Position numbers and translations under genes: made by a program
NCBI GenBank assembly: GCA_903878805.1
Contig: CAIRJF010000034.1
Location: 1 to 38,898 of the forward strand
Direction: 5' to 3'
Source of the DNA: an uncultured Verrucomicrobia subdivision 3 bacterium
GTDB lineage: Bacteria; Verrucomicrobiota; Verrucomicrobiia; Limisphaerales; UBA11358
Length of the DNA: 38,898 nucleotides
Notes under the pieces: model-generated
Databases searched by the model: none
What the model saw: the letters and a program-made list of their open reading frames with translations, nothing else
What the model was told of the DNA's origin: nothing
Part shown: positions 22,686 through 31,832 of the stretch, piece by piece
Layout of the letters: each line of letters starts with the position of its first letter
Position numbering within the stretch: position 1 is the first letter of the stretch

Positions 22686-24943
22686 TGAGTTTTCGGATTG
22701 CCAAAATGTGGCTGCTGGCCGCGCTCGCCTGCTTCGCGCTGCCGACTGCGAACGCCGGCACGGAGAACGCCGCGCACGACTTGATTTTACGGATTGTTCC
22801 GCAGGCGGCGAAATATTTTGCCGTTGAAAACATTCCTGCCGACAACGGTCGCGACGTTTTTGAAATCGAAAGCCGCGCCGGAAAAATTATTTTGCGCGGC
22901 AACGATGGAGTTTCCATTGCGTCCGCGCTGAAACGCTATCTCGCGGATTATTGCCATGCCGATCCTGGCTGGCATTGCGGCAGCCAGATGGCGCTGCCGG
23001 AAAATTTACCCGCTGTGCCGGAAAAAATCCGCGTCGTGAGCCCGTATCAATTTCGCTTCGACTATAATTATTGCACGCACGGCTACACAATGGCGTGGTG
23101 GGACTGGCCGCGCTGGGAGCGTGAACTGGACGATCTGGCCATGCACGGCGTCAACCTTGCGTTGATTATCGAAGGTCAGGAACAGGTCTGGATTAACACG
23201 CTGGAAGAGTTCGGTTATACGGACGCACAAGTCCGCCAATGGCTGGTGCTGCCGTCGCACCAGCCGTGGCAGTTCATGTCAAACATGGAAAATTATGGCG
23301 GGCCGGTTCCCGAACAAATGGTGCGTCGGCGTTTGGAGCTCGGGCAAAAAATCATTGCGCGCATGCGCGCACTGGGCATGGAGCCGGTGCAGCAGGGTTA
23401 TTACGGAATTGTGCCGTCGGATTTTGAAAACCGGTTTCCGAAAGCGAAGGTTCACGCGCAGGGAAATTGGAGCACTTTGAAACGCCCGGACATGCTCGAC
23501 CCTGCCGACCCGCTGTTCGCAAAATTCGCCACGGCATTTTATCGCGCACAGAAAAATTATTTTGGCCCGGCAAAATTTCTTGCCGCCGACCCGTTCCATG
23601 AGGGCGGCGATACCAACGGTATTGACCTCGCCGCTTGCGCGCGGGAAATTTATGCGCCGATGGCCGCCGCCGATCCTGACGTGATCTGGGTATTCCAGTC
23701 GTGGGGAAAAAATCCGCTCCAGCCGATGCTTGATGCGTTGGACAAAAGCAAATGTCTTGTTCTCGATTTGTATTGCGAGGACCACGAAAATTGGCGGTCG
23801 CGAAATCAATTCGGCGGCACGCCCTGGCTGTGGTGCTCGATTCACAATTTCGGCGGCAACAATTTCATCGCGAGCCGGCTCGCGTGGATGGCCGACGGGC
23901 CGGCGCAGGCGCTGGCTGGGGCCGGATCGGGCAAAGGTTTCATGCGCGGCATTGGTGGCTTGATGGAAGGCAGCGACACGCATCCAGCCGTTTGGGAAAT
24001 GCTGTTCGCGCAGACATGGCGCACCAATGCGCCGGATTACAAGCTGTGGCTCGACGATTATGTGCGCTGCCGCTACGGTGCCGCCGATCCCGCTGCGCGG
24101 CTCGCGGTGCAGACGCTTTTTGATTCCGCGTGGAATGTCAGCGGCCCAAGACGCGGCCCGAAAATTGTTCATCACGATTCCGTAATCTGCGCCCGGCCGT
24201 CGCTTGACCCGGCCCAGCGCGCCAGTCCGTCCGCCGGCACCACGCCGCCTTATGCCGAGACGAATCTGGTCGTGGCTTGGCGGCAATTGCTGGAAGCCGC
24301 GCCCGCGTGCGGTGCGAGCGACGGCTATCGCTACGATGTGGCTGATCTTGGTCGCGAAGTCATGGCCGATCTGGGCACGCATTACCATCAGGCCATTCTC
24401 CGCGCGTTTCAAGCCCGGGACGCCACGCAATTGCGCTTGTTCAGCCACAAGCTGCTTGATCTCATTCGAGATATGGATGCATTGGCTGGCACGCGAAAAG
24501 AATTTCTCCTCGGCTCCTGGCTCGCCGACGCCCGCGCCTGGGGCGAAACGCCGGAAGAAAAAAATCTTTGCGAGTGGAACGCCCGCACGTTGCTGACGAC
24601 GTGGACTGTGCCGCAAAGCCATGTGGACTACGCCAACCGCCAATGGAACGGGCTGCTCGGCGATTATTATTTCCACCGCTGGCAATTATGGCTTGAAGCG
24701 CTCAACGGCGCCGTCGGCCAGCCAGACAAGTTCAATCAGGATTCCGTCCGCAAAAAAATTCAGGACTGGGAATACGGCTGGACGCGCTCGACAAAATCCT
24801 TTCCGGTGCAGCCGACTGGCGACACGGTTGCCATTGCCAAAAACCTGCTCGCCAAATATTCCGGCGACACGCTCGACCAGAATCTTGTTTCCGGTCCGCA
24901 ATTGAAAGACGCCGCGATGACGACGAAAGAAAATAAATTATGA
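22682..24943 (+). CDS. Alpha-N-acetylglucosaminidase, GH89 (NAGLU homologue)
   Basis: The enzyme removes terminal alpha-linked GlcNAc from glycans such as heparan sulfate or mucin. A signal peptide (WLLAALACFALPTANA) precedes the N-domain, then the catalytic domain opens with AWWDWPRWERELDDLAMHGVN and EGQEQVW. Probable catalytic acids are Glu307 in DPFHEGG and Glu429 in GGLMEGSDTHP, matching Glu316 and Glu446 of human NAGLU. WCSIHNFGGNN is conserved too. Length (753) agrees with the human enzyme. It overlaps both neighbours by 4 bp, which implies translational coupling with the transporter and the GH20 enzyme. Confidence 0.95.
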   Translation: MMSFRIAKMWLLAALACFALPTANAGTENAAHDLILRIVPQAAKYFAVENIPADNGRDVFEIESRAGKIILRGNDGVSIASALKRYLADYCHADPGWHCGSQMALPENLPAVPEKIRVVSPYQFRFDYNYCTHGYTMAWWDWPRWERELDDLAMHGVNLALIIEGQEQVWINTLEEFGYTDAQVRQWLVLPSHQPWQFMSNMENYGGPVPEQMVRRRLELGQKIIARMRALGMEPVQQGYYGIVPSDFENRFPKAKVHAQGNWSTLKRPDMLDPADPLFAKFATAFYRAQKNYFGPAKFLAADPFHEGGDTNGIDLAACAREIYAPMAAADPDVIWVFQSWGKNPLQPMLDALDKSKCLVLDLYCEDHENWRSRNQFGGTPWLWCSIHNFGGNNFIASRLAWMADGPAQALAGAGSGKGFMRGIGGLMEGSDTHPAVWEMLFAQTWRTNAPDYKLWLDDYVRCRYGAADPAARLAVQTLFDSAWNVSGPRRGPKIVHHDSVICARPSLDPAQRASPSAGTTPPYAETNLVVAWRQLLEAAPACGASDGYRYDVADLGREVMADLGTHYHQAILRAFQARDATQLRLFSHKLLDLIRDMDALAGTRKEFLLGSWLADARAWGETPEEKNLCEWNARTLLTTWTVPQSHVDYANRQWNGLLGDYYFHRWQLWLEALNGAVGQPDKFNQDSVRKKIQDWEYGWTRSTKSFPVQPTGDTVAIAKNLLAKYSGDTLDQNLVSGPQLKDAAMTTKENKL

Positions 24944-26574
24944 AATTAAAATTGATTCTCGGAATGTTCGTATTGTCGCTGGTGGCAAGCAGCTTTGCCG
25001 GCGGCAACGAACCGGCGCTCATTCCGCAACCGCAAAATATAAAAATGTTGTCGGGCCAATTTGATCTGACATCAAAAACAAAAATCACTTTTTTCAAAGG
25101 CGGTCAGGACGAAGCGAAGCTGCTCGCGACCACCCTCCGAAAATCTACTGGTTACAAATTGCCAGTTGAAAATAGTCTCTCAATGCCAATGGCAGGCGAA
25201 ATTGGTTTTCTGCTGTTGACCAACAAGTTAGATAGCTATGGCGAAGAAGGCTACAACATCACTGTATTTACCAACTGTATTTACATCGAAGCAGCAACTT
25301 CGGCAGGCTTGTTCTACGGTTCGCGGACATTTCTGCAACTGTTGCCGCCGGAAGTTTTCTCCGCTGAAAAACAAAAAGGGATTTCGTGGAATGTGCCGGC
25401 GGTGGAAATTTCTGATTCACCGCGTTTCGTCTGGCGCGGCTTCATGCTGGATGTCAGCCGCCATTTTTTTACGAAGGCCGAGGTCGAACAGGTTTTGGAT
25501 TTGATGGCGCTTTACAAGCTCAATACGTTTCACTGGCATTTGGTGGACGACCAGGGCTGGCGCATCCAGATAAAAAAATATCCCAAGCTCACCGAGGTTG
25601 GCGCGTGGCGCGACGACATCGGTTTCGGCCTCGCTTCAAATTCCGCGACGGCTTACGATAAGCATGGTCGCTACGGTGGATTTTACACGCAAAACGACAT
25701 CCGCGAAGTCGTCGCCTACGCCGCCGCGCGGCACATCACCATCGTTCCCGAAATCGAAATGCCCGGCCACTCCTCGGCGGCGCTCACGGCGTATCCGCAG
25801 TTCGCCTGTCCGAACGCACAAATTGCCGTGCCCGACAAAGGCGGGGTTTTCACCGGTGTTTATTGCGCGGGCAATGAGGCGACGTTCGTTTTCCTTGAAA
25901 ATGTTTTGACGGAAGTCGCTGGGTTGTTTCCTGGAAAATACATCCACATCGGTGGCGATGAGGTCGTCAAATCGAACTGGATGGCGTGCGCCGAATGTCA
26001 GGCGCGCATCAAAAGTGAAGGTCTGAAGAATGAAAAGGAATTGCAGGCGTATTTCATCCGGCGCATCGAAAAAATCGTGAACGCGCGCGGCAAAAATCTC
26101 ATCGGCTGGAGCGAAATCCGCGAGGGCGGTCTCGCGCCGAGCGCGGCGTTGATGGACTGGATTGGCGGCGGCGCGGAATCCGCCGCGAGCGGTCACGATG
26201 TGGTGATGGCGCCGACAAAATTTTGTTACTTCGATCATTACCAATCCACCAACAAGCTGGCGATGGAACCCAAAGCCATCGGCGGATTTCTGCCGCTGAA
26301 AAAAATTTATCAGTTTGATCCAATGCCCACGAATCTTCCGACTGAATTTCAGTCGCATGTGCTCGGCGGCCAGGCTAATTTGTGGACGGAATACATTCCG
26401 AATTTACGCAAAGTGGAATATATGATGTTCCCACGTCTCGGTGCGCTCGCCGAGGCCGACTGGTCGCCTAAAGATGCGCGCGACTTCGACAATTTCAAAA
26501 CGCGCGCTGCGGTGAACGAAAAACGCCTCGACGCGATGGGGGTGAATTATCGTCCGCTTTCCAAACCTGACTGA
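24940..26574 (+). CDS. Exported beta-N-acetylhexosaminidase, GH20
   Basis: The 544-residue enzyme has a signal peptide (LILGMFVLSLVASSFAGG) and the GH20 N-domain (ALIPQPQNI, then GEEGYNITVF). The barrel begins with FVWRGFMLDVSRHF and continues KLNTFHWHLVDDQGWRI, PEIEMPGHSSA and HIGGDEV, where Asp340-Glu341 is the catalytic pair. A Trp-rich end (WTEY, EADWSP) lines the sugar pocket. It releases terminal beta-GlcNAc or GalNAc. Together with the NAGLU before it, both anomers of GlcNAc can be stripped from one substrate. Confidence 0.96.
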   Translation: MKLKLILGMFVLSLVASSFAGGNEPALIPQPQNIKMLSGQFDLTSKTKITFFKGGQDEAKLLATTLRKSTGYKLPVENSLSMPMAGEIGFLLLTNKLDSYGEEGYNITVFTNCIYIEAATSAGLFYGSRTFLQLLPPEVFSAEKQKGISWNVPAVEISDSPRFVWRGFMLDVSRHFFTKAEVEQVLDLMALYKLNTFHWHLVDDQGWRIQIKKYPKLTEVGAWRDDIGFGLASNSATAYDKHGRYGGFYTQNDIREVVAYAAARHITIVPEIEMPGHSSAALTAYPQFACPNAQIAVPDKGGVFTGVYCAGNEATFVFLENVLTEVAGLFPGKYIHIGGDEVVKSNWMACAECQARIKSEGLKNEKELQAYFIRRIEKIVNARGKNLIGWSEIREGGLAPSAALMDWIGGGAESAASGHDVVMAPTKFCYFDHYQSTNKLAMEPKAIGGFLPLKKIYQFDPMPTNLPTEFQSHVLGGQANLWTEYIPNLRKVEYMMFPRLGALAEADWSPKDARDFDNFKTRAAVNEKRLDAMGVNYRPLSKPD

Positions 26575-26576
26575 AG

Positions 26577-27953
26577 ATGAATTTTCTTCCTGAAATCTTT
26601 CCCGCGCCGCTGGACGAACGGTTCCAGCCGGCGGTTTTATTCAATCGCAACTATGTAGCCGCCGCGAAAAAATCTGGCCGCGCCGTGCCGCTGGTCATCG
26701 CCCTCGAACGTGAGAACAAACTTGTCTCGCGTTACGAAACGATTGTCCTGCCCGACGCGGATGCGATTACGCTGTGTTACGCCGAGCGGCTGGTGAAATT
26801 TATTTTGTGGGCGTGGGGCGGCGGAAAACTCTACGTCGGCGGACCGGAAAAAATCGGCGAGGCCATCCGGAAAACTTATTCGCCGCGCGGCGCGCGGAAG
26901 TTTGACTTCGACATGATGACGGCGGCCTACGCCAAAACCTTTCAAGTGTTCGTCACGAAAGCGGAGAAAGTTCCGGCGGCGAAGGAATCGAAAATTGCGG
27001 CGGGCGGACATCTCAAAGGCTGCCGCATCGGTTTTGATCTCGGTGCGAGCGACTACAAATTTTCGGCGGTCATTGACGGCACGCCCGTGTTCACAGATGA
27101 AGTGCCGTGGGATCCGAAAACGCAATCGAATCCCGAATATCATTATCATCACATCGTGAGCGGGCTGCATCGCGCCGCCGCGTATTTGCCGCGCGTGGAC
27201 GCCATCGGCGGCAGCTCGGCGGGCATTATTGTTGATAATGAAATTCGCGTGGCCTCGCTGCTGCGCGCGGTTCGGAAAAAAGATTTTGCAAAAGCCGCGA
27301 AGGTTTTCAAACGCATCCAGCGCGAGTGGAATGTGCCGGTGCAGGTGATGAACGACGGTGACGTGACGGCTCTGGCGGGCGCGCTGTCGCTTGGCGCGAA
27401 AGGCATGTTGGGCATCGCGATGGGTTCGAGCCAGGCGGCGGGTTTCATGGATCGGCACGGTCGCATTCCGGGCTGGCTGAACGAACTCGCGTTCGTGCCG
27501 GTGGACATGAATCCGGCGGCGGCGGAAGACGAATGGTCAAAAGATCGCGGCACCGGCGTGATGTATTTTTCGCAACAGGCGGTGAACAAACTTTTACCCT
27601 CCGCAAAAATTTCGCTGCCGGAAAAATTGGGTTTGCCCGAACGGCTCAAAGAAGTTCAAGCTCTCATGGCTAAAGGCGACGCGCGCACGGCGAAAATTTA
27701 CGAGACCGTCGGCATCTATCTCGGCTGCGCGCTGGCACAATACACGGAGTTTTACGATTACGAATCGGCCTTGATCTTGGGCCGCGTGACGACCGGCAAC
27801 GGTGGTGACATCGTGATTGCGAAAGCGAACGAAGTTTTGAAAAAACATTTTCCCGAAGTCGCGCATAAAATCGAGTTGCGAGTGCCGGACGAAAAATCCC
27901 GGCGCGTCGGGCAGGCGGTCGCGGCGGCGAGTCTGCCGGCGTTGAAAAAATAA
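26577..27953 (+). CDS. Divergent ROK/actin-like sugar kinase with N-terminal extension
   Basis: The catalytic half has the actin-like ATPase plan of ROK sugar kinases: GFDLGASDYKFSAV (phosphate loop, about 152-165), GGSSAGIIVDNE, VQVMNDGDVTALAG with the catalytic Asp, and GMLGIAMGSSQAAG. The ROK zinc-binding Cys cluster is absent: the usual place reads GWLNELAFVPVDM. Some 145 residues precede the domain, with EIFPAPLDERFQPAV and WGGGKLYVGGPEKI; these are unlike other known ROK proteins. Length is 458 residues (usual about 300). In this operon it is the best candidate for phosphorylating imported GlcNAc. Confidence 0.75.
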   Translation: MNFLPEIFPAPLDERFQPAVLFNRNYVAAAKKSGRAVPLVIALERENKLVSRYETIVLPDADAITLCYAERLVKFILWAWGGGKLYVGGPEKIGEAIRKTYSPRGARKFDFDMMTAAYAKTFQVFVTKAEKVPAAKESKIAAGGHLKGCRIGFDLGASDYKFSAVIDGTPVFTDEVPWDPKTQSNPEYHYHHIVSGLHRAAAYLPRVDAIGGSSAGIIVDNEIRVASLLRAVRKKDFAKAAKVFKRIQREWNVPVQVMNDGDVTALAGALSLGAKGMLGIAMGSSQAAGFMDRHGRIPGWLNELAFVPVDMNPAAAEDEWSKDRGTGVMYFSQQAVNKLLPSAKISLPEKLGLPERLKEVQALMAKGDARTAKIYETVGIYLGCALAQYTEFYDYESALILGRVTTGNGGDIVIAKANEVLKKHFPEVAHKIELRVPDEKSRRVGQAVAAASLPALKK

Positions 27954-27957
27954 GTTT

Positions 27958-28815
27958 ATGCAGTTCCATAATTCCACGGCTGAAATTTATGTGCCGGACG
28001 CTAAACCCGTTGCCCCTGCGCTCAAACGCGTGACGCATCTTGGCATCGGCGCGCATCAGGATGATTTGGAATTCATGGCCTTCCACGGCATCGTGGAATG
28101 TTTTGCCAGCAAAACGAAATGGTTTGGGGGTGTGACCTGCACGAACGGTTCTGGCAGCGCGCGGACGGGAAAATACAAAAATTTTTCCGACGAACAGATG
28201 TTGACCGTGCGCAGGCGCGAACAGAATCGGGCGGCGAAGCTTGGTAAATATGGCGCGATGATCCAGTTGGATTTTCCCAGCAGCGCGGTGAAAAGCGCGA
28301 CGGATGCTGCGTTGAAAAATGATTTAACAAAAATTCTCACGGCGACGAAAACGGAAATCATTTACACGCACAATCCGGCCGACAAGCATGACACGCACAT
28401 CGGCGTGGTCGTCGCGGTGATTCAGGCCGCACGCGAATTACCGCATTCGCAGCAGCCAAAAAAAATTATTGGCTGCGAAGTGTGGCGCAATCTCGACTGG
28501 CTGGCCGATGCTGAAAAGGTGGTCATGGACGTAAGCGGTCATGACAAATTGGCCGCTAAGCTGAATGGTGTTTTTGACTCGCAAATTGCGGGCGGCAAAC
28601 GTTACGACCTCGCCACGCTCGGACGCCGTTCGGCGAACGCGACTTTTTTTGACTCACATTCGACCGACGCGGCCACGCAGGTGATTTTTGGTCTGGATTT
28701 GACGCCGCTCATCGCGGACGTATCAAAGGACATCGTGGATTTTATAACCGGATTTGTTGAACAATTCCGTGACGACGTGAAAAACAAACTGGCCAAGCGG
28801 CTCGGCCGCGCGTGA
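27958..28815 (+). CDS. PIG-L/LmbE family deacetylase
   Basis: This zinc enzyme superfamily hydrolyses N-acetyl groups from GlcNAc-like sugars. The first metal motif reads GAHQDDLEFM (His33, Asp35, Asp36; Gln replaces the usual Pro), and the second is KHDTHIGV (His144/147). The order and spacing match LmbE proteins. No nagA gene is seen in the window, and this gene lies between a candidate GlcNAc kinase and nagB, so it may make GlcN or GlcN-6-P. Whether the substrate is phosphorylated is unknown. The operon spacing is 4 bp before and 7 bp after it. Confidence 0.88.
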   Translation: MQFHNSTAEIYVPDAKPVAPALKRVTHLGIGAHQDDLEFMAFHGIVECFASKTKWFGGVTCTNGSGSARTGKYKNFSDEQMLTVRRREQNRAAKLGKYGAMIQLDFPSSAVKSATDAALKNDLTKILTATKTEIIYTHNPADKHDTHIGVVVAVIQAARELPHSQQPKKIIGCEVWRNLDWLADAEKVVMDVSGHDKLAAKLNGVFDSQIAGGKRYDLATLGRRSANATFFDSHSTDAATQVIFGLDLTPLIADVSKDIVDFITGFVEQFRDDVKNKLAKRLGRA

Positions 28816-28822
28816 ATCACGA

Positions 28823-29893
28823 ATGAATGTGCCCGAAAAATACGGCAACAATTTAGCGCGCTGGCTCGGCGCGTTTTTGCTGCTGTTGAGTCTGGCGCCG
28901 GGAATTTTGATTGCTGGCGAGCCGCGATTAGAAGTTCTGCAATTCGAGAGCCGGGAGCTAAAAAACAATCCGCTGCACGATCCAACCGTGCGGCCAGTGC
29001 CGGTTTTTTTGCCCGCGCAGGCGACGAATGGTGCGCGGTTGCCGGTGGTTTATTATTTGCCGGGCTACGGCAACACCACGCTGGGCTTCATCCAGTATTC
29101 AAACGTGTGGCTGAAATTCACCCAAAAAATCGCCGACGAAATTACGCCGGTCATCATTGTGATGGTGGACGGCAAAACGCGTTGGGGCGGCAGCCAGTAT
29201 TTGAATTCGTCCGCGCAGGGCAATTACGAAAATTACGTCTGCGATGAAATCGTCACCGCTGTGGAATCGCGCCATCCCGCGCCAGCGGATGGCGTGCGGC
29301 GCGTCATCGCCGGCCATTCCAGCGGCGGCTTCGGCGCGCTGCGACTGGGCAGCTCACGGCAAAAACTGTTTGACGCAGTGATCGCCATGAGTCCGGATTC
29401 GGATTTCCCGACGAGCCACCTGCCGCTCGTCAAAGTGGCGGCGGTGGCGAACGTGCCGTTATCGGAAATCAAAAACATCGCCGCCGGCAAATCACCGGTT
29501 CCCAAAAACGGCGATTTAACTTACGCGCTGGGCTTGTCTGCCGCCTACGCGCCGTGCAGATTTATTCATCGCGGCGAATTTGACTGGATCTACGACGAAC
29601 GCGGTAATTTTCGCGAAAGCATCTGGCAACGCTGGCTGGACAATGACCCGTTGACAATCGTGCGCGAAAATAAAAATGCTTTTGCACCCGGTCAGGCAAT
29701 TTATTTGGAAGGCGCGGCCAAGGATGAATATTCCGCCAACATCGGCGCGCGAAAAATTTTCGAGGTGCTGCAGTCACGTCCGGCGCGCTGTGCGTTTTAC
29801 GAACCACCGGGACACCATTCCGATCACGTCCGCGAGCGTTTGCAGCGCGGGTTGGAGTGGGTTTTTCAACGTCCGCTCACGGACATTCATTGA
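28823..29893 (+). CDS. Exported alpha/beta-hydrolase (esterase-D/CE1-like)
   Basis: The 356-residue product has a signal peptide (LGAFLLLLSLAPGILIAG), a strand with VVYYLPGYGN, an acid region PVIIVMVDG, the nucleophile Ser166 in AGHSSGGFGALR and a C-terminal His in GHHSDHV. This matches putative esterases of the feruloyl/acetyl-xylan or enterochelin type. In an amino-sugar operon it may remove O-acyl groups that block glycosidases. The gene ends one base before the next start. Confidence 0.87.
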   Translation: MNVPEKYGNNLARWLGAFLLLLSLAPGILIAGEPRLEVLQFESRELKNNPLHDPTVRPVPVFLPAQATNGARLPVVYYLPGYGNTTLGFIQYSNVWLKFTQKIADEITPVIIVMVDGKTRWGGSQYLNSSAQGNYENYVCDEIVTAVESRHPAPADGVRRVIAGHSSGGFGALRLGSSRQKLFDAVIAMSPDSDFPTSHLPLVKVAAVANVPLSEIKNIAAGKSPVPKNGDLTYALGLSAAYAPCRFIHRGEFDWIYDERGNFRESIWQRWLDNDPLTIVRENKNAFAPGQAIYLEGAAKDEYSANIGARKIFEVLQSRPARCAFYEPPGHHSDHVRERLQRGLEWVFQRPLTDIH

Positions 29894-29894
29894 A

Positions 29895-30983
29895 ATGAGG
29901 GCCGCAAACATTTTTGCCTTGTTCACGCTGGCGGTTATTGCCGGCGGCTGTAGCACGGTGACGCGTCCCGGCCAGTCGGAAGCGCGTTGCGGCGATGAAA
30001 TCGTGGTGGCGGGACAATTTTTCCACACCGGCACGCCGGTCGTTTTGTGGCTGGATCCCGGCGGCTATGATGGCTATCGCGTCGAACGCCGTTTTGCACC
30101 GCTGGAAAAATCGGACTGGTCGAATTCCTGTGCCGAAGTGCGAACCCTAAAAACGCCAAATCGTTACGGACTGCGCCAGAAAAATTTGACGCCGGAGCAG
30201 GTGGAAAAAGTTCGCGGTGGTGGCTGGGATTTGCCGTTGTTGCAAAGCGTGGTGGACCAATTCGTGATGCACTTCGATGTGTGCGGCACGAGCCGGACGT
30301 GTTTTTTGGTGCTACAAGACGACCGCGATTTGAGCGTGCACTTCATGCTGGATTTGGACGGCACGATTTATCAGACGCTCGACTTGAAGGAGCGCGCTTG
30401 GCACGCGACTACGTCCAACGACCGTTCCATCGGTGTGGAAATCGCTAACATCGGGGCGTATCCGGCGGCCGGGAAAAATCCGTTTGCGCAGTGGTATCAG
30501 ACCAACGCGGGCGGTCAGGTTTTCATCACCATTCCAAAAAGATTTGGCGACAGCGGACTGCGCACGAAAAATTTTGTCGGTCATCCCGCGCGCAACGCGC
30601 CGGTGCGCGGCGTGATTCAAGGCGAGGATCTGGTGCAATACGATTTCACGCCTGAACAATATGCGGCGTTGACGAAATTGACGGCGGCGCTGTGCAAGAT
30701 TTTTCCGAAGCTACAATGCCGTTATCCGGTTGACGCCGCCGGTCAATTGATTCCGCGCAAACTGCCGGACGACGAATTGGAAAAATATCAGGGCGTGCTG
30801 GGGCATTATCACATCCAGACGAACAAAAATGATCCCGGCCCGGCATTTGATTGGGAGCGCGTCATCGGCGGTGCGCAAAAAATCTTGGAACAGGATTTCG
30901 CGCCATTGCTATCGCCGCGCGCGGCAGAAAAATCGAAGCAAAATCGTGCGGCCAGCTTCAAAAAAAATTCCACGAACCCATGA
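29895..30983 (+). CDS. N-acetylmuramoyl-L-alanine amidase (AmpD/amidase_2) lipoprotein
   Basis: From ATG 29895 the product has 362 residues and begins with a lipoprotein signal (FALFTLAVIAGGCST). The amidase_2 fold is shown by zinc histidines in VDQFVMHFD, WHATTSNDRSIGVEIAN and GHYHIQTNKNDPGPAFDW. It cuts the amide between N-acetylmuramic acid and L-alanine in peptidoglycan or its fragments, anchored to a periplasmic membrane face. Two Cys-containing loops (DVCGTSRTC) may form a disulfide. The longer frame from 29676 lies inside the esterase and was not used. Confidence 0.9.
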   Translation: MRAANIFALFTLAVIAGGCSTVTRPGQSEARCGDEIVVAGQFFHTGTPVVLWLDPGGYDGYRVERRFAPLEKSDWSNSCAEVRTLKTPNRYGLRQKNLTPEQVEKVRGGGWDLPLLQSVVDQFVMHFDVCGTSRTCFLVLQDDRDLSVHFMLDLDGTIYQTLDLKERAWHATTSNDRSIGVEIANIGAYPAAGKNPFAQWYQTNAGGQVFITIPKRFGDSGLRTKNFVGHPARNAPVRGVIQGEDLVQYDFTPEQYAALTKLTAALCKIFPKLQCRYPVDAAGQLIPRKLPDDELEKYQGVLGHYHIQTNKNDPGPAFDWERVIGGAQKILEQDFAPLLSPRAAEKSKQNRAASFKKNSTNP

Positions 30984-31825
30984 GCCAAATTCAAACCAGT
31001 GCCGTTGATCGAATTGCGGTTTGCAGTTGGTCGTTGCAGGCGCAAAATCCGCGCGAGCTGGCGGAAAAAATCTCGGCCACCGGCGTCCGACGCGTCCAGT
31101 TGGCGCTCGATCCGCTGCGCGAATCGCCGGTGGTTTGGGGCGAGACGGAAAATATTTTTCGGCAAAGTAAAATTGAAATTATCTCCGGCATGTTCGGCTG
31201 CATCGGCGAGGATTATACCACGCTGGAAACCATTCGTGCGACCGGCGGCATCGCGCCGGACGCGACTTGGCCGCAAAATCTGCAAGCGATCCAAGCGAGC
31301 GCAGAAATCGCCGCCCGGCTCGGTCTGCGTCTCGTGACCTTTCATGCCGGTTTTCTGCCGCACGAGAAATCCGACCCGGCGTTTGACAAAATGCTCGGAC
31401 GGCTACGGCAGGTGGCCGACATTTTTGCCGCCAAAAAAATTGCACTCGGTTTGGAGACCGGCCAGGAAACGGCGGCGGCGCTCGCTACTTTTTTGACCGA
31501 GCTGAATCATCCGAACGTCGGCGTAAATTTTGACCCGGCGAACATGATTCTTTACGGCAAAGGCAATCCGGTCGCGGCGTTGCGCGCGCTGGTGCCGTGG
31601 CTGCGGCAGTTCCACATCAAGGACGCCACGAGCACGAAAATCCCCGGCACTTGGGGAACGGAAGTCGCCGCCGGTTTCGGCGACGTGGATTGGCCGGCGT
31701 TTTTTTCGGCGCTGCGTGATTTGCATTTTGCCGGCGATTTGGTCATCGAGCGTGAGGCGGGCGAGCAGCGTGTAAAAGACATCGTTGCCGCGCGTGAACT
31801 TGTTATGCGGCATTTGAAAAATTGA
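30980..31825 (+). CDS. Sugar-phosphate isomerase/epimerase-like TIM barrel (xylose-isomerase-like)
   Basis: The 281-residue protein belongs to the AP-endonuclease-2/xylose-isomerase-like barrels. Visible strand ends are IAVCSWSLQ, RLVTFHAGF, ALGLETGQE, VGVNFDPANMILYG, WLRQFHIKDA and GDLVIERE, which carry the usual metal-binding Glu, Asp and His residues. These enzymes isomerise or epimerise free or phosphorylated sugars, often with an oxidoreductase partner. The gene overlaps the amidase stop by 4 bp and is followed by a Gfo/Idh/MocA oxidoreductase. The substrate cannot be told. Confidence 0.87.
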   Translation: MSQIQTSAVDRIAVCSWSLQAQNPRELAEKISATGVRRVQLALDPLRESPVVWGETENIFRQSKIEIISGMFGCIGEDYTTLETIRATGGIAPDATWPQNLQAIQASAEIAARLGLRLVTFHAGFLPHEKSDPAFDKMLGRLRQVADIFAAKKIALGLETGQETAAALATFLTELNHPNVGVNFDPANMILYGKGNPVAALRALVPWLRQFHIKDATSTKIPGTWGTEVAAGFGDVDWPAFFSALRDLHFAGDLVIEREAGEQRVKDIVAARELVMRHLKN

Positions 31826-31832
31826 TTTTAAC

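Noticed and set aside
23279-24685. Long minus-strand frame opposite the GH89 gene
   Set aside because: The plus-strand NAGLU homologue is clear along this whole span, and the mirror frame has no recognisable features.
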